A stretch of 6,863 nt of DNA from Clostridiales bacterium (GCA_012522255.1 JAAYKT010000366.1:1-6863); one strand, 5' to 3'; counted from the stretch's first letter, positions 1-6,734 are shown. Notes: a model not told the origin generated them from the letters alone. Numbers and translations: made by a program.

Positions 1-723
1 GCAATATACCATCACCTGTCTTCTGAAAAAATAGGGCCGGTAAGAAGTGCAAGGTCTTATTTTATAGACAAAGCATTGGAGTTTAACGGAATTTATGTAC
101 ACTGTGGCGGAAGTCCTCAAGCATTGAAGGATTTGGATGTTCTTAAGGTTGATACTTTTAATGATTTAAAGGGCACACCTGTTTTTTGGAGGTCAACGGA
201 CAGAAAAATGCCCCATAATCTATATACAAATACAAAATATATGAGGGAGATATCTGAAACAAAAAAACTCGAGAATAAAAAGGCGCCTGTTTATTTTGAT
301 TTCGGCGATGAATTTCTTATTCCGGACGGAGGTTTATTTAATAAGATTATACTTAATTATGATCGAAGTTATAAAGTATCTTTTATATATGATAAGGAAA
401 GCAAAAAGTATTATCGTTACATAAATGGAACTCCTATGAAAGATCATGATACAAATAATGATATATATGCAACCAATATTATTGTAGAAAAAGTCGGAAT
501 AAAAGTATTGGATAAGGTTGGTAGGTTAGAGTTGGCCAACATTGGTAAAGGTAAAGGATATTTTCTAACAGGGGGAAGGCTGATTGAAGTAGAGTGGCAA
601 AAAGACAGCAGAAACGGCAGAACCCTGTACAAAGATTTAAACGGTAATGAAATAAAACTAAATAAAGGAATAACCTGGATTCAGGTAGTATCCCAGTATA
701 CAAAAATTGAATTTGAGGAGTGA
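1..723 (+). CDS. DUF3048 (YerB-like) protein, 5' end missing
   Basis: The reading frame is open from the first base of the window, so the gene begins upstream; 240 residues and a TGA stop are visible. The TTG at 76 is an internal leucine, because clear family sequence lies before it. Visible motifs typical of DUF3048 are IGPVRSAR (residues 11-18), VHCGGSP (33-39), FWR followed by PHN (62-73), the R-x-x-NG segment near 139-143, an EVEW strand (196-199) and a closing GITWIQVV (223-230). These cover the end of the N-terminal domain and the whole C-terminal domain. Family members are usually exported lipoproteins of unknown function; the signal peptide and lipobox would lie in the missing part, so export is inferred. 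The stop is 4 bases before the cdd start, indicating co-transcription. Placement just upstream of cdd-era is not an arrangement I recognise as standard. Confidence 0.85.
   Translation, partial: AIYHHLSSEKIGPVRSARSYFIDKALEFNGIYVHCGGSPQALKDLDVLKVDTFNDLKGTPVFWRSTDRKMPHNLYTNTKYMREISETKKLENKKAPVYFDFGDEFLIPDGGLFNKIILNYDRSYKVSFIYDKESKKYYRYINGTPMKDHDTNNDIYATNIIVEKVGIKVLDKVGRLELANIGKGKGYFLTGGRLIEVEWQKDSRNGRTLYKDLNGNEIKLNKGITWIQVVSQYTKIEFEE
715..720 (+). promoter_or_regulatory. Ribosome binding site fixing the cdd GTG start
   Basis: GAGGAG lies inside the last codons of the DUF3048 gene, 7 bases before the GTG at 728. It favours that GTG over the earlier in-frame TTG at 707, which has no such site at the right distance. 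Confidence 0.7.
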
Positions 724-727
724 TATA

Positions 728-1123
728 GTGGATAAAGGGGAACTTGTTGCAAAAGCCATTTCTGCTATGAACAATGCTTATGTAAAGTATTCCAAATTCA
801 AGGTGGGTGCAGCGCTTCTGACTAAATCGGGTAAGATATACACAGGATGCAATATAGAAAATTCATCTTATAGTGCGACTATATGTGCTGAAAGAGTTGC
901 TTTTACCAAAGCAATATCTGAGGGTGCAAGAGATTTTTTGGCTATTGCCATAGTTAACAGCAGCAGCGAATTTGCTTATCCTTGCGGCATATGCAGACAA
1001 TTTATGTCTGAATTCGGAATTGATTTAAAAGTTATAATATCCAATGGGAAAGAAACAAAAGAACATAGCTTAAAAGAGTTGTTGCCCTATGCTTTTACAG
1101 AATTCATGCCCACGGATGAATAA
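728..1123 (+). CDS. cdd: Cytidine deaminase (homotetrameric type)
   Basis: Hydrolytic deamination of cytidine and deoxycytidine to uridine and deoxyuridine in pyrimidine salvage; cytosolic. The 131-residue product is the size of the short, tetrameric bacterial enzymes (B. subtilis Cdd is 136). The zinc and catalytic signature is complete: C53-A-E55 (Cys ligand and proton-shuttling Glu) and P85-C86-x-x-C89. With the GTG start at 728 these residues fall at the same numbers as in the B. subtilis enzyme, which supports this start over the TTG at 707. The substrate-binding NIENSSY segment (42-48) is present. The gene follows DUF3048 after 4 bases and precedes era by 23 bases; cdd directly before era is a familiar Firmicutes order. 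Nothing looks degraded. Confidence 0.95.
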   Translation: MDKGELVAKAISAMNNAYVKYSKFKVGAALLTKSGKIYTGCNIENSSYSATICAERVAFTKAISEGARDFLAIAIVNSSSEFAYPCGICRQFMSEFGIDLKVIISNGKETKEHSLKELLPYAFTEFMPTDE

Positions 1124-1146
1124 AAATATAAAAAAGAGGTGTTTCA

Positions 1147-2043
1147 TTGGACAAAGTATATAAGTCCGGTTTTGTGTCGGTAGTTGGCAGGCCGAACGTC
1201 GGAAAATCAACGCTTATTAATACTCTAATGGGTGAAAAGTTAAATATAATATCAAGTAAACCCCAAACAACTCGTAATTCTATTAGAAGCATATATACAA
1301 ATGAAGATTTTCAAATAGTTTTTGTAGATACCCCCGGCATTCATAAACCAAAACATAAGCTTGGTGAATATATGGTAAATTCAGCAGTACAATCATTAAA
1401 AGGTGTGGATATTATCATATCTTTAATCGATTCTTCATCACAAATAGGTGCAGGAGACATATACATTTTTGATATTTTGAAAACTATAGAGACAAAAAAA
1501 ATATTGGCAGTGAATAAAATAGATAAAATAGAAAAATCGGATTTGGAAAAGGTTTTGGCAAAAATTACTCAATTTCAAAATATATTTGATTCTATAATAC
1601 CTGTATCGGCTCTTGACAAGAAGAATACAGATATTATTTTTGATAAAATTAAAGAATTTTTACCAGCAGGGCCGATGTATTTTCCCGCCGATATGGTAAT
1701 TGATATGCCTGAAAGGTTTATCGTTGCAGAATTTATAAGGGAAAAAATATTGCTTTTATCAAAGGAAGAGATACCTCATGGAACAGCAGTAGAAGTAACA
1801 GGTATGAAAGAAAGAGAAGATAAAGATATAATAGACATTGAAGCTAATATATACTGTGATAAGGAGTCCCATAAAAGAATAATAATAGGTAAAGAAGGTA
1901 ATATGATAAAAGCTATAGGCAGCAAAGCAAGAATCGATATTGAAAGTTTTTTAAACTATAAAGTAAACCTGCAGCTCTGGATTAAGGTCAAAAAGGACTG
2001 GAGAGATAGTATATCGACTTTAAAAGACTTAGGTTATAAATAG
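1147..2043 (+). CDS. era: GTPase Era, 30S ribosome assembly factor
   Basis: Era is a GTPase that binds the 3' end of 16S rRNA through a KH domain and assists maturation of the small ribosomal subunit. The 298-residue product has the usual family length (about 300). All G motifs are visible: G1 GRPNVGKST (14-22), G2 within the PQTTRN segment (39-44), G3 DTPG (61-64), G4 NKID (123-126) and G5 SAL (154-156). The linker segment with GPMYFP and the PERFIVAEFIREK stretch leads into the C-terminal KH domain, whose GKEG loop is at 248-251, followed by IKAIG. The start is TTG, with GAGGTG at 1136-1141 five bases upstream; no ATG fits. RecO follows 9 bases after the stop, and its ribosome binding site overlaps the era TAG, suggesting coupled translation. 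Confidence 0.97.
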   Translation: MDKVYKSGFVSVVGRPNVGKSTLINTLMGEKLNIISSKPQTTRNSIRSIYTNEDFQIVFVDTPGIHKPKHKLGEYMVNSAVQSLKGVDIIISLIDSSSQIGAGDIYIFDILKTIETKKILAVNKIDKIEKSDLEKVLAKITQFQNIFDSIIPVSALDKKNTDIIFDKIKEFLPAGPMYFPADMVIDMPERFIVAEFIREKILLLSKEEIPHGTAVEVTGMKEREDKDIIDIEANIYCDKESHKRIIIGKEGNMIKAIGSKARIDIESFLNYKVNLQLWIKVKKDWRDSISTLKDLGYK

Positions 2044-2052
2044 AGGTGAAAA

Positions 2053-2715
2053 ATGTCTATCATTAATACCCAGGGTTTGGTTTTGAAATATACAAATATA
2101 AATGATGCAGATAGAATATTAACTATATTAACGAGAGATAAAGGTAAAATAAAAGTTTTTGCCAAAGGATGCAGGAGGCCAAAAAGTCGTTTGATATCAA
2201 GTTGTGAAGTTTTTGCGTTCAGCGATTTAATACTTTACAAGGGTAGCAATTTTTATCACATCAATAATTGCGAATTAAGGGAATCTTTTTATGAGCTTAG
2301 AAAGGATCTGCTATCCCTCTCTTATGCCGTTTATTTTGTAGAGCTTGCAGATACTGTAACTGATGAAGACATGTATTGTAAAAATATTTTTCTTTTGTTG
2401 GCAAAAGCATTATACTATTTATCAAAAAAAGAAATTCCTTTGGGAATATTGACTAACGCATATCAAATTAAACTACTGGATCTAAGCGGCTTCAGACCAT
2501 CCCTAAAAAGATGTGTAAGTTGTGGTGAAGACGGCAATTTTACTTTTTTTAATATAAATCTTGGCGGAGTTATATGTGATAATTGTTCAAAGGAAGGCGG
2601 CACAATAAGGATAAATCCAAAAACATTGGAGCTGTTTAAAACTTTGTTGATTAAGCCGGTTTCAAGATTAAATAGCATTAAAATTGACAATACTATTTTT
2701 ATAGAAGCAGATTGA
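2053..2715 (+). CDS. recO: DNA repair protein RecO, ended early by an in-frame TGA
   Basis: RecO works with RecR (and RecF) to load RecA onto SSB-coated single-stranded DNA. The product has an N-terminal OB fold (about 1-80, with the early GLVLKY strand and the KGKIKVFAKGCRRPKS segment), a helical middle, and a four-cysteine zinc motif C154-x2-C157 and C175-x2-C178. The core LDLSGFRPSL (142-151) is typical. The frame stops at TGA 2713-2715, giving 220 residues where about 240-260 is usual. The same frame then runs on with sequence resembling the missing C-terminal helix (see next entry). The ATG start has GAGGTG at 2043-2048, overlapping the era stop. Whether the short protein works is unknown; the OB fold and zinc site are intact. 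The cause could be a nonsense mutation, a sequence error or read-through; the DNA alone does not decide. Confidence 0.9.
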   Translation: MSIINTQGLVLKYTNINDADRILTILTRDKGKIKVFAKGCRRPKSRLISSCEVFAFSDLILYKGSNFYHINNCELRESFYELRKDLLSLSYAVYFVELADTVTDEDMYCKNIFLLLAKALYYLSKKEIPLGILTNAYQIKLLDLSGFRPSLKRCVSCGEDGNFTFFNINLGGVICDNCSKEGGTIRINPKTLELFKTLLIKPVSRLNSIKIDNTIFIEAD

Positions 2716-2805
2716 ATTATTTTTGAATTTCTTCAACTGCATATGGATAAAAGATTTAAGTCTATGGTTTTTATAAACAATATTAAAAATTTTGAAACCA
2801 TCTAA
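2716..2805 (+). other. recO: In-frame remainder of recO after the TGA (C-terminal helix)
   Basis: Twenty-nine sense codons in the recO frame follow the TGA and end at TAA 2803-2805. The translation includes FEFLQLHMDKRFKSMVFI, which fits the RecO C-terminal pattern of an aromatic/hydrophobic helix, a His-hydrophobic pair, then basic residues and a K-S-hydrophobic-x-F/hydrophobic end. Counting the TGA as one codon, the joined protein would be 250 residues, the normal length. No separate ribosome binding site or plausible start precedes this stretch, so it is not an independent gene. The match is from memory of the family pattern, not an alignment. Confidence 0.75.
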
Positions 2806-2824
2806 AGAACAGCATAAAATTTCG

Positions 2825-2831
2825 AAAGGAG
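2825..2831 (+). promoter_or_regulatory. Ribosome binding site favouring the TTG start at 2839
   Basis: AAAGGAG sits 7 bases before TTG 2839 but only 1 base before ATG 2833. Normal spacing therefore selects the TTG, which shortens the protein by two residues. Confidence 0.7.
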
Positions 2832-2838
2832 AATGGAT

Positions 2839-3438
2839 TTGGAAATAACCCTTGAAATGATAGATACAATAAGGGAAAGGACGGGGGCAACATATAAAGA
2901 GGCACGTGATGCTTTGACAGCTGTTAATGGCAATGTAATAGATGCAATTATCAATATCGAAGAAGCTGAAGATAAAAATTGGACAGAGACAATTTCGATA
3001 AAAGGAAATCAAGTAGTTGATAAATTAAAAACAGTATTAAAAACAGGCAATGTAAACAGATTCAGGATTAAAAAGGATAATACCGTTATTTTAGATATTC
3101 CTGTGACAGCCGGTGCGGTAAGTGCAGTTATTATACCTAAACTGACTGCATTAGGTACGACCTTGGCTTTGCTTTCCAAATGCACTATAGAAGTAGAAAG
3201 GCAAAACAAAGATATAATCAATGTAAGCAATATTATAAACACGGCTGTGGGAGAAGTAACAAATAAAGTAAAGAACATTGCCGATGATGTAAAAAATATG
3301 GCAGATGGTTGCAAAAACAATGCGCAAGCAAATAATATGCAGAACCAACCAAATAATAGTGATGTTAATAATGTCAGTGTCAACAATGCAACAAGCGATA
3401 TAAATACAAACGAGGAATATCCTCCAAAATTTGAGTAA
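2839..3438 (+). CDS. DUF4342-type protein with EF-Ts/UBA-like N-terminus, heptad helix and Asn-rich tail
   Basis: The 199-residue product (TTG start) has four zones. Residues 1-43 form a UBA-like fold closely resembling the N-terminal domain of elongation factor Ts: RERTGATYKEARDAL then NGNVIDAI. Residues about 50-121 match what I recall of DUF4342, with a hydrophobic stretch at 83-113 that may touch or cross the membrane but is interrupted by P100-K101. Residues about 130-157 form an amphipathic helix with hydrophobic residues at 133, 137, 140, 144, 147, 151 and 154, a regular 4-3 spacing. Residues 160-191 are low-complexity, with 13 Asn in 32, and the protein ends acidic. There is no signal peptide and no catalytic motif. 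Its function is unknown; the UBA-like part suggests protein binding. It lies 33 bases after the recO remnant and just upstream of the glyQS promoter. The family assignment is moderate; the UBA-like domain is firmer. Confidence 0.75.
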   Translation: MEITLEMIDTIRERTGATYKEARDALTAVNGNVIDAIINIEEAEDKNWTETISIKGNQVVDKLKTVLKTGNVNRFRIKKDNTVILDIPVTAGAVSAVIIPKLTALGTTLALLSKCTIEVERQNKDIINVSNIINTAVGEVTNKVKNIADDVKNMADGCKNNAQANNMQNQPNNSDVNNVSVNNATSDINTNEEYPPKFE

Positions 3439-3452
3439 TTTGAAAATCATTA

Positions 3453-3481
3453 TTGACAAAAAGAACTGATTTTGTTAGATT
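3453..3481 (+). promoter_or_regulatory. Sigma-A-type promoter for the glyQS leader
   Basis: TTGACA (3453-3458), a perfect -35 box, is followed after 17 bases by TAGATT (3476-3481), a 4/6 match to the -10 box. Transcription would start near 3488, just before T-box stem I. It begins 14 bases after the stop of the preceding gene, so it is intergenic. The -10 box is imperfect; position and spacing carry the call. Confidence 0.7.
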
Positions 3482-3487
3482 TGAGTT

Positions 3488-3693
3488 AAATAAACCATTG
3501 ATAGCCAAGATGGAGAAGAGTATCTATGGATGCTAAATCAAAGAGAGCCGTTGTTTTGGTGTGAAACGGTATACATCTGTAGAGAAGGCACTTCAGAGCT
3601 AAGACATTTAAGAGGGCGGCAATTATGCAGCCAATAAGGGTGGAACCGCGGAAGCCAAGACTTTCGTCCCTTGCAGGACGGAAGTTTTCTTAT
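3488..3693 (+). promoter_or_regulatory. Glycine T-box riboswitch leader of glyQS
   Basis: The leader senses uncharged tRNA-Gly and controls transcription into glyQS. Stem I: TAGC 3502-3505 can pair with GCTA 3598-3601 at the base; 3523-3532 pairs with 3574-3583 over ten positions with two G-U pairs; CCGTT 3548-3552 pairs with AACGG 3565-3569 near the tip. The specifier is GGC at 3587-3589 followed by A, placed as in known glyQS T-boxes; it would read tRNA-Gly(GCC). A possible stem III is at 3615-3632. The T-box core is AAGGGTGGAACCGCGG (3636-3651); its TGGA bulge complements the UCCA 3' end expected of bacterial tRNA-Gly. AAGGG 3636-3640 can pair with CCCTT 3668-3672 to form the antiterminator, which competes with the terminator. 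The extent is inferred from the promoter and the terminator. Confidence 0.95.
3660..3693 (+). terminator. Conditional intrinsic terminator of the glycine T-box
   Basis: ACTTTCGTCC (3660-3669) pairs with GGACGGAAGT (3676-3685), with one G-U pair, around a six-base loop, followed by a T-rich run from 3685. Its left arm overlaps CCCTT (3668-3672), which the antiterminator also uses, so the two structures exclude each other. Uncharged tRNA-Gly should favour the antiterminator. Confidence 0.9.
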
Positions 3694-3725
3694 TGTAAAA
3701 AACAATTAAAAACGGAGGGATTCTT

Positions 3726-4610
3726 ATGACATTTCAGGAAATAATACTTAATTTGCAAAATTATTGGGCCAAGCAAGGATGTGTAATAGCTCAGCCCTAT
3801 GATGTGGAAGTAGGGGCAGGCACAATGAGCCCTTTTACATTTCTAAAAGCATTGGGGCCAGAGCCATGGAAAGTTGCTTATGTGGAACCATCAAGAAGAC
3901 CGGCAGATGCAAGATATGGTGAAAACCCAAATAGGGTTTATCAGCATCATCAGTATCAGGTTATACTTAAACCGTCACCTGATAACATTCAAGAATTGTA
4001 TTTAGGCAGTTTAATTGCGTTAGGTATAAATCCTGTTAAACATGATATCAGATTTGTTGAAGATAATTGGGAGGCACCTACGTTAGGAGCATGGGGGCTT
4101 GGTTGGGAAGTATGGTTGGATGGTATGGAAATAACACAATTTACATATTTTCAGCAGATTGGCAGTTTTGACTGTGAATTAGAATCCGCAGAATTAACTT
4201 ATGGACTGGAAAGGATAGCTATGTACATACAAGAAAAAGATAATGTATTTGATATTCAATGGGTGAATAATATAACTTATGGTGATATTTTTAAAAAAGC
4301 CGAGGTTGAACACTCTGTTTACAGTTTTGAAGAAGCAGACATAGATTTACTATTTTGTCTATTTGACTCATACGAAAAAGAAGCAAAAAGAATAATCAAA
4401 AATAACATCATAATACCTGCATATGATTATGTTTTAAAATGCTCTCATACATTTAACGTATTGGATTCAAGGGGTGCAATATCTGTGACAGAAAGAACCG
4501 GATTTTTGTCAAGGGTAAGGAACCTAGCAAGATTGGTTGCCCAATCATATTTAAAGCAGAGAAAAGAGATGGGATTTCCACTTCTTGAAAGATTTGGAAA
4601 CGTTAATTAA
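3726..4610 (+). CDS. glyQ: Glycyl-tRNA synthetase alpha subunit
   Basis: This is the catalytic class II core of the alpha2-beta2 glycyl-tRNA synthetase, which forms glycyl-adenylate from glycine and ATP; cytosolic. The 294 residues match the usual length of about 290-300. Recognisable stretches are the N-terminal FQEIILNLQNYWAKQGC (3-19), the YDVEVGAGTMSP segment (25-36), the motif 2 region EPSRRPADARYGENPNR (54-70) with QHHQYQV (73-79), the GLGWEVWLDG and ITQFTYFQQ strands, motif 3 LTYGLERIAM (157-166), and the C-terminal SRGAISVTER and GFLSRVRNLAR segments. The ATG start is preceded by GGAGGG at 3714-3719 with 6-base spacing. The gene follows the T-box leader directly and precedes glyS by 16 bases, so both subunits are made from one tRNA-Gly-responsive transcript. 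Confidence 0.98.
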   Translation: MTFQEIILNLQNYWAKQGCVIAQPYDVEVGAGTMSPFTFLKALGPEPWKVAYVEPSRRPADARYGENPNRVYQHHQYQVILKPSPDNIQELYLGSLIALGINPVKHDIRFVEDNWEAPTLGAWGLGWEVWLDGMEITQFTYFQQIGSFDCELESAELTYGLERIAMYIQEKDNVFDIQWVNNITYGDIFKKAEVEHSVYSFEEADIDLLFCLFDSYEKEAKRIIKNNIIIPAYDYVLKCSHTFNVLDSRGAISVTERTGFLSRVRNLARLVAQSYLKQRKEMGFPLLERFGNVN

Positions 4611-4626
4611 AAGGGAGGTGTTAAAA

Positions 4627-6714
4627 TTGAAAAAAGATTTAATATTTGAGATAGGTACTGAAGAAATTCCCGCCAGGTTTATGAATAAAACATTGGATCA
4701 GTTAAAAAGTGTCACTGAGAATGTGTTTAAAGAAAATAGAATAATTTCAAAAGAAATGAAAACCTATGGTACACCAAGAAGATTGACGATATTTGTCAAA
4801 GGGGTTAAAGAGAAGCAGGAAGATTTGGAGACTGTAATAAAGGGTCCATCTTTTAAAGCAGCTTATGATTCGGATGGTAATCCAACAAAGGCATTATCGG
4901 GTTTTCTAAAAGGAAATGGATTAAAACAGGAAAATATTTTTACTAAAGAGCTTTCGGGAACAGTGTATGTTTACGCAAAAAAATTTGAAGAGGGCGAAAA
5001 CACGGCAGAAGTATTAAAAAGAATATTACCCGAGGTAATTACAGCAATTAATTTTCCAAAGTCCATGAAATGGGGAAATAAATCATTTAAATTTGTCAGA
5101 CCGATAAGATGGTTAATGCCAATATACGGTGACTTTTTAATTCAATTTGACAAAGACGGAATTCCTTGCAACAGAATTACTAAGGGCCATAGGACATTGT
5201 GTACAGGAGATATAGAGATTAATAATACAGATGAGTATTTCGATAAACTGAGAGAGGGTTATGTAATTGTTGATCAGAATGAAAGAAGAAAGATAATTAA
5301 AGAACAGATAGAAGAAATTATGAAAGATAAAAACGGGACAATTGTTCATGATGATGACCTTCTTGAAGAAATTTTATATTTAGTTGAGTATCCTACAGCA
5401 TTTTGCGGAAATTTTGATAAAGAATTCTTAACACTTCCAAAAGAAGTCGTTATAACTCCCATGAAAGAACATCAAAGATATTTTCCTATTGAGGATAAAA
5501 ACGGAAATCTGTTGAATTATTTTATTGCTGTTCGAAATGGAAGTAGAGAATATTTAGAAGTAGTCAAGGAAGGCAATGAGAAAGTGCTTCGTGCAAGACT
5601 TTCAGATGCAAGGTTTTTCTTTGATGAAGATAAAAAAATAAAACTTGAACAAAGTGTAGAAAGATTAAAAAATGTTGTTTTTCAAGAAACTATTGGAACA
5701 ATGTTTGAAAAAACAGAGAACATAAAAAAAATAGCAAAATATTTATCAGAAGAACTTAAACTGCCGGAAGAAGATAAGAGTTATTTAAATCGTGCCGCAT
5801 ATTTGTGTAAGGCAGACCTGGTAACCAATATGGTTAAAGAATTTTCGGAATTGCAGGGTATCATGGGCAAGGAGTATGCTTTGATACAAAACGAAAGATT
5901 AGGTGTTGCTAATGCAATAAAAGAACACTATATGCCAAGATATGCCGGGGACGAAATACCAAAATCCGTCATAGGTTCAATATTAAGTATTTCAGATAAA
6001 TTAGATACAATTACCGGGTGTTTTTCTATCGGTATACAACCCACAGGCAGCCAGGACCCTTATGCACTAAGAAGGAGTGCTATAGGGATTATCAATATCA
6101 TATTTGAAAAATCCTTAAATTTAGATCTTAAAGAATTATTGCATAAGGCTATAGAGCCTTTTGAGAAAAAAGGGATTTTAAAAGAAGTAAAAGACAAAAC
6201 AGTTAATGATATAATAAGATTTTTTAAAGAAAGATTAAGAAATGTGCTTTTGGACCGGGGATATGACTATGACATCTTAGATTCTGTTTTGACAGTAAAA
6301 ACAAATAATATATACGATGCTTATTTGAAAATCGATGAGCTTTCCAAATGGAAGAATAAAGAGGTTGGCTTCTTAGATATAATCAGCTCATTTAACAGAG
6401 TTACAAATCTGGCTTCTAAATGCGAAACACCAATTATAAATATAAATATGATAAATGAGGATGAAGAAAAAGCTTTATATTCTGCTTATAAACTAACAGA
6501 AACAGAATTTACGGCAGCAGTAAATGCGAAGAACTATAGTGAGGCACTGAATGCACTTAAGCATTTAAAAGTGCCTATAGATAATTTTTTTGATAATATA
6601 ATGGTCATGGTGGAAGAAGATGATTTAAGGAATAATAGGTTGGCAATATTAAAGCTTATAAGTGATATGATGAATATTTTTGCAGATTTCGGTGCAATTG
6701 TAATAAACAGATAG
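4627..6714 (+). CDS. glyS: Glycyl-tRNA synthetase beta subunit
   Basis: The beta subunit of the heterotetrameric enzyme recognises tRNA-Gly and is needed for aminoacylation. The 695-residue product has family length (about 680-700). Visible parts are the N-terminal LIFEIGTEEIPARFM and YGTPRRL, the SMKWGNKSFKFVRPIRWL segment, TPMKEHQRYFPIED, an HD-like region with H434 and D457, the invariant-looking stretch IQPTGSQDPYALRR (470-483), and a C-terminal DALR-type anticodon-binding region (about 580-690). The start is TTG 4627, with the strong AGGGAGGTG at 4612-4620 and 6-base spacing. An upstream in-frame TTG at 4585 lies inside glyQ, lacks a ribosome binding site, and would add 14 residues before the conserved start. 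The gene ends with TAG and is followed by a terminator. Confidence 0.97.
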   Translation: MKKDLIFEIGTEEIPARFMNKTLDQLKSVTENVFKENRIISKEMKTYGTPRRLTIFVKGVKEKQEDLETVIKGPSFKAAYDSDGNPTKALSGFLKGNGLKQENIFTKELSGTVYVYAKKFEEGENTAEVLKRILPEVITAINFPKSMKWGNKSFKFVRPIRWLMPIYGDFLIQFDKDGIPCNRITKGHRTLCTGDIEINNTDEYFDKLREGYVIVDQNERRKIIKEQIEEIMKDKNGTIVHDDDLLEEILYLVEYPTAFCGNFDKEFLTLPKEVVITPMKEHQRYFPIEDKNGNLLNYFIAVRNGSREYLEVVKEGNEKVLRARLSDARFFFDEDKKIKLEQSVERLKNVVFQETIGTMFEKTENIKKIAKYLSEELKLPEEDKSYLNRAAYLCKADLVTNMVKEFSELQGIMGKEYALIQNERLGVANAIKEHYMPRYAGDEIPKSVIGSILSISDKLDTITGCFSIGIQPTGSQDPYALRRSAIGIINIIFEKSLNLDLKELLHKAIEPFEKKGILKEVKDKTVNDIIRFFKERLRNVLLDRGYDYDILDSVLTVKTNNIYDAYLKIDELSKWKNKEVGFLDIISSFNRVTNLASKCETPIININMINEDEEKALYSAYKLTETEFTAAVNAKNYSEALNALKHLKVPIDNFFDNIMVMVEEDDLRNNRLAILKLISDMMNIFADFGAIVINR

Positions 6715-6734
6715 AAAATGGTCTGAAGATTATG

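Noticed and set aside
2713..2715. TGA read as tryptophan or another amino acid genome-wide (alternative genetic code)
   Set aside because: All tryptophans I checked in era, glyQ and the DUF3048 gene use TGG, no TGA occurs inside any other gene here, and the DUF3048 gene ends at TGA where its family ends. A general reassignment does not fit; only the recO codon is odd.
2713..2715. Selenocysteine codon in recO
   Set aside because: RecO is not a known selenoprotein, the position is not a Cys position in the family pattern I recall, and no convincing stem-loop with an apical G/U-rich loop follows immediately.
2764..2801. Inverted repeat ATGGTTT / AAACCAT as a terminator after recO
   Set aside because: The stem is only seven base pairs around a 24-base loop with no T-run after it, and it lies inside the recO remnant.
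2833..2838. ATG at 2833 as start of the DUF4342-type gene
   Set aside because: The ribosome binding site ends one base before it, too close for normal initiation; TTG 2839 has standard spacing.
3009..3459. Minus-strand open frames of 102 and 125 codons opposite the DUF4342-type gene
   Set aside because: Their hydrophobic composition comes from reading an AT-rich, Asn/Lys/Val-rich gene backwards; they lack ribosome binding sites and family resemblance. Other minus-strand frames were rejected for the same reason.
4585..4626. Upstream TTG start for glyS overlapping glyQ
   Set aside because: It has no ribosome binding site, whereas TTG 4627 has a very strong one and gives the usual N-terminus.
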